DNA of 8,899 nt from an uncultured Clostridia bacterium (GCA_937858235.1 CALLZZ010000247.1:1-8899); one strand, 5' to 3'; positions 1-7,018 are shown, counted from the stretch's first letter. A program made the numbers and translations. Notes: a model not told the origin generated them from the sequence alone.

Positions 1-50
1 AACATTCCGGCCTTAATCTCATTGCTGTGCTTATCAAAATACTGCATCAT
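1..50 (-). CDS. 5' end of an unrecognised small ICE gene (runs off the left edge)
   Basis: An open frame starts at the ATG at 50-48 (a second ATG follows at 47-45) and is still open at base 1. It reads MMQYFDKHSNEIKAGM. The start overlaps the TGA stop of the preceding gene (49-47) in an ATGATG arrangement, the usual sign of translational coupling in a tightly packed operon. The short stretch resembles the start of small unnamed proteins I associate with Clostridia conjugative elements, but too little is present to name a family. Function unknown. Confidence 0.5.
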   Translation of the reverse strand, partial: MMQYFDKHSNEIKAGM

Positions 51-307
51 TGCTCATCCGCCTGCCTCGGCTCTGCGGTCTGCCTGATTTTTTCTTTCTG
101 TTTTTTAGGCAAAGTGCTTGGCGGGATTTCGATATCGGCACTTTCATCGATGTATTCCCGCACATTGGCAGGGACGAATTTTTCATAAAGGCGCTGGAGC
201 TGGTCGCAAAGCTCCTGCTCCAAGTCCGCATCTTTCTTCTCCATATAGCGTTTGACCGCCCGGAGTTTTTCGGCATCCATTTGTACGGTGATGGCTTCTT
301 TTTTCAT
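47..307 (-). CDS. Small DUF6103-like mobile-element protein, possibly ribbon-helix-helix
   Basis: This is an 86-residue charged, helix-rich protein with no membrane segment or signal peptide. Seen in the sequence: a short strand-like start (AITVQMDAEK), then two predicted helices (about residues 12-45) with the pattern KLRAVKRYMEKK and ELCDQLQRLYEKFVP, then VREYI and a polar, proline-containing tail. From memory this pattern matches DUF6103, small proteins carried by Clostridia conjugative elements. A strand followed by two helices is also the layout of Arc/MetJ ribbon-helix-helix DNA binders, so a regulatory or accessory DNA-binding role is possible; this is inference only. The start is supported by AGGGAGG (317-323) 9 bases before the ATG. 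It follows the cell-wall hydrolase gene by 69 bases and overlaps the next gene by 4. Confidence 0.75.
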   Translation of the reverse strand: MKKEAITVQMDAEKLRAVKRYMEKKDADLEQELCDQLQRLYEKFVPANVREYIDESADIEIPPSTLPKKQKEKIRQTAEPRQADEQ

Positions 308-376
308 ATTGAGTGTCCTCCCTTGAATTTTTTATTGGTATCAGTGCCGCAAAACAGAAAGAAAAAACCAGCCTGT

Positions 377-1885
377 TTACGGCAAATAGTTTCTCGGATT
401 CTTCTGCGCACCGTTCACTCTCACCTCAAAGTGCAGATGATTTCCGGTGCTTCGCCCTGTGGAACCTACCTTTGCAACGGTTTCTCCGGCCTTCACCGTC
501 TGCCCCTCACGGACGAGGATTTGGGAACAGTGTCCGTATAGGGTGACCATTCCATTCCCATGGTCAATGGTCAGATAGTAGCCGTAGCCGGTGTTTCCGC
601 AGACCACAGTTTTCACTGTCCCCGCCTTTGCCGAGCGGATGGCAGTTCCTTTGGAGGCGCCAAGGTCAAGGCCGGTATGTCCCGCCCATTCCCCTGTGAG
701 GGGGTCTGTCCTGCCGCCGAATTCCGAGGTCACCATGGAACGCCAGCCGCTGCCGAGGGGAGAAATAAATCCATCGGCAGAAGATTTTTGTGCCTCGGCG
801 TAGGGTCTGCCGTACAGAACCTGATTGCCGGAATCGAATAAGTCCCGGTAGACGACCTGTCCTCTGGAGGAGGAAGCGTCAACCACTTTGCCGTCACCGG
901 CGTAGATTCCCACATGGGTGATGTTCATAAAACGGCCGTTAGGTTTATGGCTCCAGAACACCAAATCACCGGGAGCAAGACTTGATTTTGGAATGGTCAG
1001 CCCATTGTCCACGCAGTATTTTCCCTGCGCCGCAGCCGTACCGGGAAGATTTACCCCCAGCTTTTTGTACACCCACCGCACAAGATAGCTGCAGTCGGTG
1101 TAGCTTCCTTGTCCACGCAACTCTTGGGAGTAGGGATCACCGAGGCGGGAAAGGCCGAGGCGGACAGCTTCAGCTCCCACCTCACCCACAGGCAAGTCAG
1201 AAAAGAAACCGTCAAGCTGGTCTGGAGTCCACCCCTCCCACATGGTGAAATCATCATCCTCGGCCGGAGCTCCGATACCGTATAAGGCACGGTAATAGAT
1301 TTCATTGGCGTTTGCCTGATCCTCATAGGTAATAGCTCTGCCGAACAATGTCCTGATGTTGTTGTAGATGGCAGGCAGAGAGGTAATGGGAACAGCCACG
1401 GTATAAGTTTCCTCTGAGGTTGTTCCGTCATCATTTTCCACGGTGCGGGTACGTTCCTCGTAGGTCACAAAGCAGTCCACATATTTCCGGTGTTCCAACC
1501 GGGAGGGGGCTTCAGCGCCGAAAAACAGAGAATAAAAAATAGCCTTGATTTGGTAATCGTCAAGGCTGTCACCATCCTCCATCTGCGCATTCACTGTGGC
1601 AATGGCTCCGTCTATGAGGGTAAAGCTCTGCCGCATATCCCTGATGTATTCCCTGTAATCCGCAGGCATACTCCCCGGAATCACACCGCCATGGAAGCAC
1701 AGCTCCACGGCAGTGTTGTTGTGGTTGGTGGTGCCGGAGAGCAAGGAGCAGACCAGCACGATAATTAAAATAAGCGGTGACAGGACGGCGGCAATAATCC
1801 AGCCTACGGTTTTTCGGATTCGCTCATCCGAGAGTGCGGCAGCGGCGGCTTTTGCAACAGCCGTAATGGTAGCGGGATCTGCCAT
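377..1885 (-). CDS. Membrane-anchored NlpC/P60 + M23 cell-wall hydrolase (CD1108 family)
   Basis: This 502-residue protein probably cuts peptidoglycan to let the conjugation channel through the wall. Residues 1-27 are cytoplasmic with basic residues. One membrane helix follows at about 28-50 with no obvious cleavage site, so the rest should face outward. Residues 55-235 form a spacer with no motif I recognise. An NlpC/P60 domain (about 236-365) has the catalytic Cys265 in YTDCSYLVRWVY and His324 in ITHVGIY, typical of gamma-D-glutamyl-diamino acid endopeptidases. An M23 (LytM-like) metallopeptidase domain (about 370-502) keeps the zinc ligands His403 and Asp407 (HTGLD) and His485 (NHLHFE), plus His452 (LYGH) and His483. 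Both catalytic sets look intact. It plays the part of VirB1-type or CwlT-type lysins in other type IV systems. It starts 4 bases after the cyclotransferase stop; the GGTGG serving as its ribosome site lies inside the last Trp codons of that gene. Confidence 0.95.
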   Translation of the reverse strand: MADPATITAVAKAAAAALSDERIRKTVGWIIAAVLSPLILIIVLVCSLLSGTTNHNNTAVELCFHGGVIPGSMPADYREYIRDMRQSFTLIDGAIATVNAQMEDGDSLDDYQIKAIFYSLFFGAEAPSRLEHRKYVDCFVTYEERTRTVENDDGTTSEETYTVAVPITSLPAIYNNIRTLFGRAITYEDQANANEIYYRALYGIGAPAEDDDFTMWEGWTPDQLDGFFSDLPVGEVGAEAVRLGLSRLGDPYSQELRGQGSYTDCSYLVRWVYKKLGVNLPGTAAAQGKYCVDNGLTIPKSSLAPGDLVFWSHKPNGRFMNITHVGIYAGDGKVVDASSSRGQVVYRDLFDSGNQVLYGRPYAEAQKSSADGFISPLGSGWRSMVTSEFGGRTDPLTGEWAGHTGLDLGASKGTAIRSAKAGTVKTVVCGNTGYGYYLTIDHGNGMVTLYGHCSQILVREGQTVKAGETVAKVGSTGRSTGNHLHFEVRVNGAQKNPRNYLP

Positions 1886-1889
1886 GCTA

Positions 1890-2393
1890 TCACCACCATT
1901 TCAAGCCGCCAAAACCGAACAGGTTCTGCTGTTCCGGCTCCGGCTCGCTTTCCATGAGCTGCTCGGTATAATCTATCGCCTGTTCCAAAACAGCGGTATC
2001 AAACCCTGCGGTTTTGTAGCCTTCGTGGATAGTATTGTAATAATAGTCGGAGGGATAGCCCAACCGATGCCCCGGCGTCATAACGTAGACCATGGCTGAA
2101 ACAGTCTTGCCGTCCAGCGGAAGGTCTATGATTTCCTTGTCGTAAAATCTGGGAAAGCCTTCATAAACATCGAGGGCAGCCTCGTCTTTCGGCGTGATCT
2201 TCCACAGCAAGACAGGAACAGAAGAACCCTCGCAAGGCTCAATGGTAGCCACCGCACCGTGCCTGCCTCCCCGAAATACAAGGGCATAATCCTTTATCTC
2301 GGAAGCCCCGACCACCTTGGCGGTGGGGCATCTCCCAGCCATCTGCGGCAGATTGAGGTTGCTGCCATAGGCAATATACAGTTTGTTTTTCAT
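1890..2393 (-). CDS. Gamma-glutamylcyclotransferase-like (GGCT/AIG2) protein
   Basis: This 167-residue cytosolic protein has the GGCT/AIG2 fold. Seen: the N-terminal glycine loop LYIAYGSNL (residues 5-13), which binds the gamma-glutamyl group in this family, and the general acid/base Glu78 in DVYEGFPRFYDK. Known members cleave gamma-glutamyl-amino acids or gamma-glutamyl-amines, releasing 5-oxoproline. The actual substrate here is not known. It follows the amidoligase gene by 10 bases, and AAAGGAG (2399-2405) just before the ATG overlaps that gene's stop, so the two are probably co-translated. Amidoligase and GGCT pairing has been noted in comparative genomics, with ligase and cyclotransferase making and undoing the same kind of bond. 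The last 20 residues are unusual: an acidic stretch (ESEPEPEQQ) then an aromatic end (LFGFGGLKWW), outside the enzyme fold. Confidence 0.9.
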   Translation of the reverse strand: MKNKLYIAYGSNLNLPQMAGRCPTAKVVGASEIKDYALVFRGGRHGAVATIEPCEGSSVPVLLWKITPKDEAALDVYEGFPRFYDKEIIDLPLDGKTVSAMVYVMTPGHRLGYPSDYYYNTIHEGYKTAGFDTAVLEQAIDYTEQLMESEPEPEQQNLFGFGGLKWW

Positions 2394-2403
2394 ACGATCT
2401 CCT

Positions 2404-3441
2404 TTACATTGACATAGTAAAAGCGGAGGACTGTTCTTCCTCCGCTTCCATTACAGTTTCCGTCACAGCTTCTTCCGGTGGAGCCTGCTCCTGCGACCGC
2501 TCCGCTTCACGCTTTTGCCGCAGCCGTTCTTTTTGCCTTTCTGCCTGTGCCGGGTCTTTCCATGCGATGCAGCCCTCCAAGTGATCCAGCAGATGCTTAC
2601 GGGCCGTTTTAAATTCATCCCCAATCATACCAAGGCGCAAAAGCCACACCCGAAAGGTGTATTTTTCATTGGTGGACTGTGTTTTTGTCGGGCTTGCCGA
2701 CCGCTGGTTGAGCGCCTGTGCGGTCATGGCGAGGCAGAACTGCACATATGCTTTGATTTTTCCGGCATGGAGGTCCCCATTGAAAGCACGGAATTCCACC
2801 GTGCCTTTCTGGAACACGCTGTGCAGATTTAAACAGTGGTAGCGGCTGTGATGATAATGCTCATGGCTGCCATCTCTGCCGTTGTACCAGATACGTTTTA
2901 GTTGGTCGAGGGAAGTGGGTTTCTGCCGGTTGATCCGCTCTAAAAAGGCAGGGTCAATCTTTTGGCAGTAGCTGTTTTCTCTGCCCCGCGAAACCTTTAA
3001 TGCCTTATAAATCATATCCTCCTTGGCCGCCATGATGTTGACCAGATTGCGGAGTTTTGGAGCATCAAAGGGAGCGGCATTGATGTGGATATGGATGCCG
3101 CAGGAGGAATTCACAAATGCCCCGGCTTCCCGGAGCTTGCGAATCAATTCCTGCACAGTTTCGATATCCTGGTACTGGCAGATGGGGCTGACCAGCTCCA
3201 CGCTGTAGTTCCTGTCGGCGCTGACTTTTCTGCGGCCGTCCTTCTTTTGGCAGTCAATACTGCCGTCGCTCATGACCTTCCATTTGCGCCGCTGGCTGTC
3301 ACAGGCATAATAGGCATCGTAGAAGCTGCCTTCATATTCCTTTGTCGTACCGAAATGTTCTGCAATCACCTCGGCGGCACGGCTTCGTGTAATCCCGGTC
3401 ATTTCAATTTCAATCCCGAAATCCTGACCCTGTATCTCCAT
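2404..3441 (-). CDS. Amidoligase family enzyme (Amidoligase_2, COOH-NH2 ligase)
   Basis: This 345-residue soluble protein belongs to the glutamine-synthetase-like amidoligases, predicted to use ATP to join a carboxyl to an amine. Seen: FGIEIEMTG near the start (Glu11, Glu13), the SDGS turn (58-61), VELVSP (Glu82), GIHIHIN (His117, His119, Asn121), and VEFRAFNG (Glu216, Arg218). These are the metal- and ATP-site signatures of the family, all present and in the expected order. Residues from about 298 on are a charged, Glu/Arg/Gln-rich, probably disordered tail. The start has GGTGGG just upstream and lies 13 bases after the preceding stop. Next to it are a GGCT-like protein and an unknown small protein. 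The acceptor may be a peptide, a protein or a wall component; nothing in the sequence tells which. Confidence 0.92.
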   Translation of the reverse strand: MEIQGQDFGIEIEMTGITRSRAAEVIAEHFGTTKEYEGSFYDAYYACDSQRRKWKVMSDGSIDCQKKDGRRKVSADRNYSVELVSPICQYQDIETVQELIRKLREAGAFVNSSCGIHIHINAAPFDAPKLRNLVNIMAAKEDMIYKALKVSRGRENSYCQKIDPAFLERINRQKPTSLDQLKRIWYNGRDGSHEHYHHSRYHCLNLHSVFQKGTVEFRAFNGDLHAGKIKAYVQFCLAMTAQALNQRSASPTKTQSTNEKYTFRVWLLRLGMIGDEFKTARKHLLDHLEGCIAWKDPAQAERQKERLRQKREAERSQEQAPPEEAVTETVMEAEEEQSSAFTMSM

Positions 3442-3454
3442 TTACCCACCGCCT

Positions 3455-3934
3455 TTACCACATCCTGTGCTGCAGGGTAAGGTCTTTTTCCTGTGACAGT
3501 CCCGCTGTTTGGGCAGCAGAGTTGATAAATCCGCACAGCCGTTCCCTGCGCCAGGTATCAATCAGGTACCGTCCGCATTCCTCATTGAGAGCATTGATTT
3601 TCAAGACTGTATCCCGCACACACTCCGAGATAGCGGCAGGATCACCCTCTGCGGATACGAGATCATCGATGTACTCATCCAGAATCTTTCCCATGAGGGA
3701 CACATCCTCCGGCGTATAATGGTAGCCGCCGGCGTAAGGGTTGGGGTATTCCTTTCCGTCCATGCAGCACCGGAGATACTCCAAAATAGCAGGGCGTTCT
3801 TCGTGATCCGCTTTTTGGTACTTCTCCATAAAAGCTAAAATATCCGCTTCCCGATTCGGAGTGTAGCGGATAAAAGACAGCATATCATCGAGGATACCCG
3901 CCTTGTTTTCTTTCTGATTTTGAAGTCTGCCCAT
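3455..3934 (-). CDS. Unrecognised 159-residue protein between virB4 and the amidoligase
   Basis: I do not recognise this protein. It is soluble, mixed-charge and mostly helical. The start is GRLQNQKENKAGILDDML, a Tyr/Pro/Gly patch sits mid-protein (YPNPYAGGYHYTPED), there are several scattered Cys, and it ends in LQHRMW. No catalytic motif is evident. Two starts are possible. The ATG at 3934 has GGGAG (3943-3947) 8 bases upstream and is chosen here. The ATG at 3955 adds seven residues (MKKGEKV) and overlaps the virB4 stop as TAATG, which would couple translation. It lies 13 bases before the amidoligase gene, so it may be a partner or substrate of the amidoligase/GGCT pair, but this rests on position alone. 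Confidence 0.75.
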   Translation of the reverse strand: MGRLQNQKENKAGILDDMLSFIRYTPNREADILAFMEKYQKADHEERPAILEYLRCCMDGKEYPNPYAGGYHYTPEDVSLMGKILDEYIDDLVSAEGDPAAISECVRDTVLKINALNEECGRYLIDTWRRERLCGFINSAAQTAGLSQEKDLTLQHRMW

Positions 3935-3954
3935 GACTTTTTCTCCCTTCTTCA

Positions 3955-4208
3955 TTATCTGCCGCCTGCCTTTCCGAATAGCTTTTCCTTGTAGGCAGGG
4001 GCATGGACCGCAAGGTTATACCGCTCAATGCCGCATTTGTAGAGGCACACACCACGCTGGGGGAAGCGAATCAGGTTGTATTCGGATTCCTCCAACTGGA
4101 GGCTGTCGATATAAAACTGCTTGTCGATGTTCCCGGCATTAAAGAGGAAAGAGTGAGTAGGAATGGAGAACAGCGGTTTCGTCAGCTCCCTGATGCCCTC
4201 GATGTTGA
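3955..4208 (-). CDS. VirB4-like conjugation ATPase, exon 2 (C-terminus)
   Basis: This is the C-terminal 84 codons of the ATPase whose first exon lies at 8594-7019. Exon 1 ends with 525 full codons plus one base (T). Exon 2 supplies 254 bases starting TC, so the junction codon is TTC (Phe526) and the frame runs uninterrupted to TAA at 3957-3955, giving 609 residues. The translated motifs EGIRELTKPLFSIPTH, FLFNAG, LQLEESEYNLI and RGVCLYKCG, ending in LFGKAGGR, fit the C-terminal region of CD1110-type VirB4 proteins as I recall it. There is no start codon or ribosome site of its own that makes sense, so it is an exon, not a separate gene. Its stop overlaps the ATG at 3955 by one base. Confidence 0.92.
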
Positions 4209-4212
4209 ATGT

Positions 4213-4255
4213 GTACCACCCCTACGTTGCCGCAAGGCATACGCAGGGTAGATAC
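4213..4255 (-). ncRNA. 3' extension hairpin of the group II intron (domain VII-like)
   Basis: Between domain VI and the 3' splice site is a 43-nt stretch folding into one long stem. GTATC pairs with GGTAC (one G-U), a 2-by-2 mismatch follows, then CCCTGCGT pairs with ACGTAGGG (one G-U), an unpaired A, then TGCC pairs with GGCA around a TTGC loop. Four bases (ACAT) separate the stem from exon 2. Ordinary group II introns end 7-8 nt after the branch A and have no such element. It compares best with the 3' extension described for the B.c.I4 intron of Bacillus cereus, which is needed for efficient second-step splicing. The pairing is read directly from the sequence; the role is inferred by analogy. 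Confidence 0.7.
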
Positions 4256-4261
4256 TTTGTT

Positions 4262-4304
4262 GTGATAGGTAATTCTTTGAAGTTATCTCCGAATTTTCCC
4301 CCAC
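4262..4304 (-). ncRNA. Group II intron domain VI with bulged branch-point A
   Basis: A hairpin follows domain V by three bases. GTGG (4304-4301) pairs with TCAC (4265-4262), GGG (4300-4298) pairs with CCT (4269-4267), and A4266 is left bulged between the two helices, as a branch-point adenosine should be. Above a small internal loop, AATTC (4295-4291) pairs with GAATT (4275-4271), and GGAG pairs with CTTC around an ATAA loop. The 2'-OH of A4266 would attack the 5' splice site and form the lariat. A normal 3' splice site would lie about 7-8 nt after this A, near 4259. Confidence 0.72.
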
Positions 4305-4307
4305 CTC

Positions 4308-4341
4308 ACACCGGGCATGCGCCTTTCAGCGCACCCGGCGT
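4308..4341 (-). ncRNA. Group II intron domain V (catalytic core)
   Basis: A 34-nt hairpin has every hallmark of domain V: a lower stem ACGCCGGG paired with CCCGGTGT, a 2-nt bulge (TG, 4317-4316) on the 3' side, an upper stem TGCGCT paired with GGCGCA, and a GAAA tetraloop (4327-4324). The catalytic triad in the lower stem is CGC (4340-4338), pairing with GTG as C-G, G-U, C-G. This differs from the commoner AGC triad but is the version known from the Oceanobacillus iheyensis intron. Domain V binds the two catalytic magnesium ions of both splicing steps. All key positions are intact, so the ribozyme looks active. Confidence 0.88.
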
Positions 4342-4419
4342 ACCATCAATTTGATTTCATGGCCCTCCTGGGCTTTCACACAACCATAAACCTCACGGCG
4401 CATGGTCGCTTAACAGATT

Positions 4420-6297
4420 TCAGTTGTTAAGTTTATCTCTGAACGAGATGATTTTGCGTTTGACTTTTGCCTCTGTACTTTGCGGGATTTCTTTACCGTG
4501 TATCTGCTTGTGACATTCGGTGCAGACCCACGCCAAATTGGGGACTTTATTCAGCTGATTCAATGGAAGTTTGGGATAAACGTGGTGACATTCACGTTGT
4601 TCTGTGTGTAAAAGTTGCCATTTGCAGCAACGGCAGACCATTTTATCTCGGTTAAAAGCATACTCACGGTTCATGTAGTATTCAAAGTTGTATTTGCCAT
4701 TGTAGGCTGACATTTTGAGCTTTTCAGAGTTATACAGAGCGGGGCGGTCGCGGGGTAGTTGCTTTTTAGCGGAGCAGTATTTCTGGTAGAGCATTCTTCC
4801 CTCGGCAGTATAAGGGGTCATGTTTTGGTTAAACGGTTTCTTTTCATACTGCACATGGGTAAGAAATGCGTAGGTGATGCCAACCCATTTTCCTTGATAA
4901 TTCACGGCAAAGGTCTTGGTTTCATGCCCCTCATGCCTTGCAGGAAGGTTGCTTAACTTCTGTAGCTCAACCTTCATCTGCAAATAATTTTTAGGGTACA
5001 TTCGCTTCCAGACCGCAAACACCATGCTGTTCACCCTGTAATCAATCATGTTAAAGGCGTAGGAACTAATGCTGCTTTTGATGTATTCCGATATGCCCAT
5101 GATGACCGAATTTACATATTCAATTTGGGCTACTCGACAATTCAATGCTTTGTGTTCCTTGATTTCCCGAATTGCCAAGCGTAGGTTTTTAATTTTTTTA
5201 CCCAATTTGATGTAATCAGGGTAGGGCTTCGCCACCCACCATACTATCTGCTTGCTTTTGTTTTTCTCACTTTTTGCTACTCTGATATTGAACCCAAGGA
5301 ACTTTACCCCATTTGCCTTCATGTTTGTTACGACCGTCTTTTCTTCAGATATTTCGAGCTTCAGACGATGCGCGAAGTATTTGGAGAGTTCCTTTTTCAG
5401 CCTATACGCTTCTTTTTCAGCAGTGGTTAGAATAACCCAGTCGTCGGCAAAACGGATATTATACTTCGGGAAAATTCCCTGTTGCCGTAGTTTCCTCATA
5501 TCACTGCTTTTCAGTTTGAGCTTTGGGAATGGGTGATAATATTTGCGCCCGACGTACCAATCAAAGTCGTTGAGATACACATTTGCAAGTAATGGTGAGA
5601 GGACACTGCCTTGACCTGTCCCGACCGATGTGTCGAAAAACAAATCTTTTTCCATATAGCCCGCTTTCAACATTTGGCTGATGATTTTCACAAGCCGCTT
5701 GTCGTGTATTCCCATTTTCCACAGTTTTCCTAGTAGTATCCTGTGATTGATATTGTCAAAGCAACCCTTTATGTCACCCTCTAATGCGTAAGTCGGCATA
5801 CTACCCGACTTGTTTGAACCGTTAATGATGTTCACTATATCTCGTACAGCGTGCTTTTGTGCCCGATACGGTCTGAAACCATAGCTGTGAGGATAAAATT
5901 TTGCTTCGCATATTGGTTCAATGATAATTCTGATGCATTCCTGTATAATGCGGTCAAGCATGGTGGGAATGCCCAGAGGTCTTTGCTTGCCGTTCGCCTT
6001 TTCAATATATATTCGCTTGGCGGGTTTGGGCTTGTAGTCGCTCACTGTACTGCGAATTAGCTCTATCACTGCTTCTTTTGGCATTTGCAGATACTTGTCC
6101 ATTTTGTTGCGGTCAACACCTGCGGTCTTGCTGCCTGCGTTTGCTTTGATGTTGTGAATTGCCGTAATGATTGTCACTTCATTACAGATTGCTTCCATTA
6201 AACCTGTGAACGCTGTTCCTTGTTTGGATTTTTCGTACAGCAGGTCGGTTAATTTTCTGAGCTCTGTTTCGTTTGAAAATCCAGCGTTTATATGCAC
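4420..6297 (-). CDS. ltrA: Group II intron-encoded reverse transcriptase/maturase with HNH endonuclease
   Basis: This 625-residue protein helps the intron fold and splice, and copies it into DNA at new sites. Seen: an RT-0/1 region (about 40-130, with GKQRPLGIP), then SYGFRP (138-143), the first catalytic Asp175 in EGDIKGCFD, GTGQGSVLSPLLAN (226-239), and the active-site box FADD (283-286; Tyr replaced by Phe). The thumb and maturase (X) domain cover about 360-540. A C-terminal HNH endonuclease domain (about 545-602) has paired cysteines C555/C558 and C592/C595, with HH at 571-572 and Asn587. RT, maturase and endonuclease all look complete, so both splicing help and target-primed retrohoming are plausible. 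The start is GTG at 6297-6295 with AAAGGAAG about 10 bases upstream. It sits in intron domain IV, as usual. Gene symbol used in the LtrA-like sense. Confidence 0.96.
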   Translation of the reverse strand: MHINAGFSNETELRKLTDLLYEKSKQGTAFTGLMEAICNEVTIITAIHNIKANAGSKTAGVDRNKMDKYLQMPKEAVIELIRSTVSDYKPKPAKRIYIEKANGKQRPLGIPTMLDRIIQECIRIIIEPICEAKFYPHSYGFRPYRAQKHAVRDIVNIINGSNKSGSMPTYALEGDIKGCFDNINHRILLGKLWKMGIHDKRLVKIISQMLKAGYMEKDLFFDTSVGTGQGSVLSPLLANVYLNDFDWYVGRKYYHPFPKLKLKSSDMRKLRQQGIFPKYNIRFADDWVILTTAEKEAYRLKKELSKYFAHRLKLEISEEKTVVTNMKANGVKFLGFNIRVAKSEKNKSKQIVWWVAKPYPDYIKLGKKIKNLRLAIREIKEHKALNCRVAQIEYVNSVIMGISEYIKSSISSYAFNMIDYRVNSMVFAVWKRMYPKNYLQMKVELQKLSNLPARHEGHETKTFAVNYQGKWVGITYAFLTHVQYEKKPFNQNMTPYTAEGRMLYQKYCSAKKQLPRDRPALYNSEKLKMSAYNGKYNFEYYMNREYAFNRDKMVCRCCKWQLLHTEQRECHHVYPKLPLNQLNKVPNLAWVCTECHKQIHGKEIPQSTEAKVKRKIISFRDKLNN

Positions 6298-7018
6298 AAA
6301 GCAATCACTTCCTTTGTAGTTCGCTACCCATATTTCAGGGAGTTACGGATTTTCGATTTTGAAATCTGTTAATCAAATTGACTCGTCCCCTTCGCCGTGG
6401 GGCATTTCAGCCCCTTGTAATTGGCTTTCCCAATCGCAGACTACTATGGGACGGCTGACTTCCTGCACACTTCATCATGCTGCAACACTCCATGCACAGG
6501 CTCTCAAACGTTCCTAAATCTCTATCTTTTTATGCTGAACCCTTAGGTTGTTACCTTACACCGTGAAAATTGAGCATACTTTGAATTACAGTTGTCGTAT
6601 GCTTTCCCAAGTCATTTCAGACTTTGAGCGAGTACCCCCAAAGACTACGGAAATACCCCTTTTCATTTGCTGGTCTTTCGACCCTAAACCTTTACGATGC
6701 TGCATAACTTTTTCTATCATAACCATAGGTTCAAGATGACCGCATTATATAGCCCTTGTTGCCAAGAACATCAAATTACGACTTTACCACGCTTTGCACC
6801 ATAGGCGATTACAGCCGCCTAACGCACAGTGGAGTATCATCTTCTCGTGCCGCCATAGATTTTAACATTTCATCATCGGCGTTAATTCTGCACGGCAAGG
6901 GTACTGCCCCCTTGAATTCGAGATTTAAGTTCTCATCAGTATTTTCTAACGTTTAGTGCAACTGACGGGTGCTTTTCACTTAGCCTGCTAAGCTAAATTT
7001 ATGCACAACGTTTCGCAC
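6298..7018 (-). ncRNA. Group II intron 5' RNA (domains I-III and start of domain IV)
   Basis: These 721 bases hold no credible gene. They form the 5' structural half of the intron, beginning GTGCG. A short stem-loop close to the 5' end (CTTAG, loop CAGG, CTAAG) is visible. A possible exon-binding site 1 lies at 6646-6640: its RNA sequence AGUCUUU could pair with the last seven bases of exon 1 (GAGGACU) with two G-U pairs. Several other short AGUCU matches exist in this region, so that pick is weak. Domain boundaries cannot be drawn reliably by eye. Confidence 0.75.

Larger units (their letters stand above)
4209..7018 (-). mobile_element. Group II intron inserted in the virB4-like gene
   Basis: A 2,810-nt self-splicing retroelement lies in the same orientation as the host gene. 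The 5' end is GTGCG (7018-7014), matching the GUGYG consensus. The 3' end is AT (4210-4209), matching the AY rule. It carries an intron-encoded RT, a 34-nt domain V and a domain VI with a bulged A. Precise removal restores the virB4 reading frame. It is visibly richer in A/T than the flanking transfer genes, as expected of a later arrival. The insertion point is in the conserved SQNLED-F motif that follows the Walker B region of the ATPase. Group II introns are known to favour conserved sites in conjugation genes (Ll.LtrB in a relaxase, the Tn5397 intron in orf14). The junction sits about 50 nt past the site predicted from domain VI. I do not assign a structural class. Confidence 0.94.

Noticed and set aside
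308..376. Terminator after the hydrolase gene, suggested by a TTTTTT run
   Set aside because: No stable hairpin precedes the T-run, and the next gene has its own strong ribosome site and likely belongs to the same transcript.
50..541. 163-codon plus-strand open frame
   Set aside because: Antisense to the DUF6103-like gene and the end of the hydrolase gene, both of which have clear family patterns and ribosome sites.
4003..4251. Plus-strand open frames of about 60-80 codons
   Set aside because: They are antisense to virB4 exon 2 and to the intron 3' end, with no ribosome site or recognisable protein.
4420..6297. Reverse transcriptase as a retron, diversity-generating or defence RT
   Set aside because: The maturase and HNH domains, the flanking GTGCG, domain V and domain VI, and the restored exons identify a group II intron; no template/variable repeat pair or msr/msd was seen.
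6298..7018. Small open frames on the plus strand within the intron 5' region
   Set aside because: About 60 codons each, antisense to structured intron RNA, with no family resemblance.
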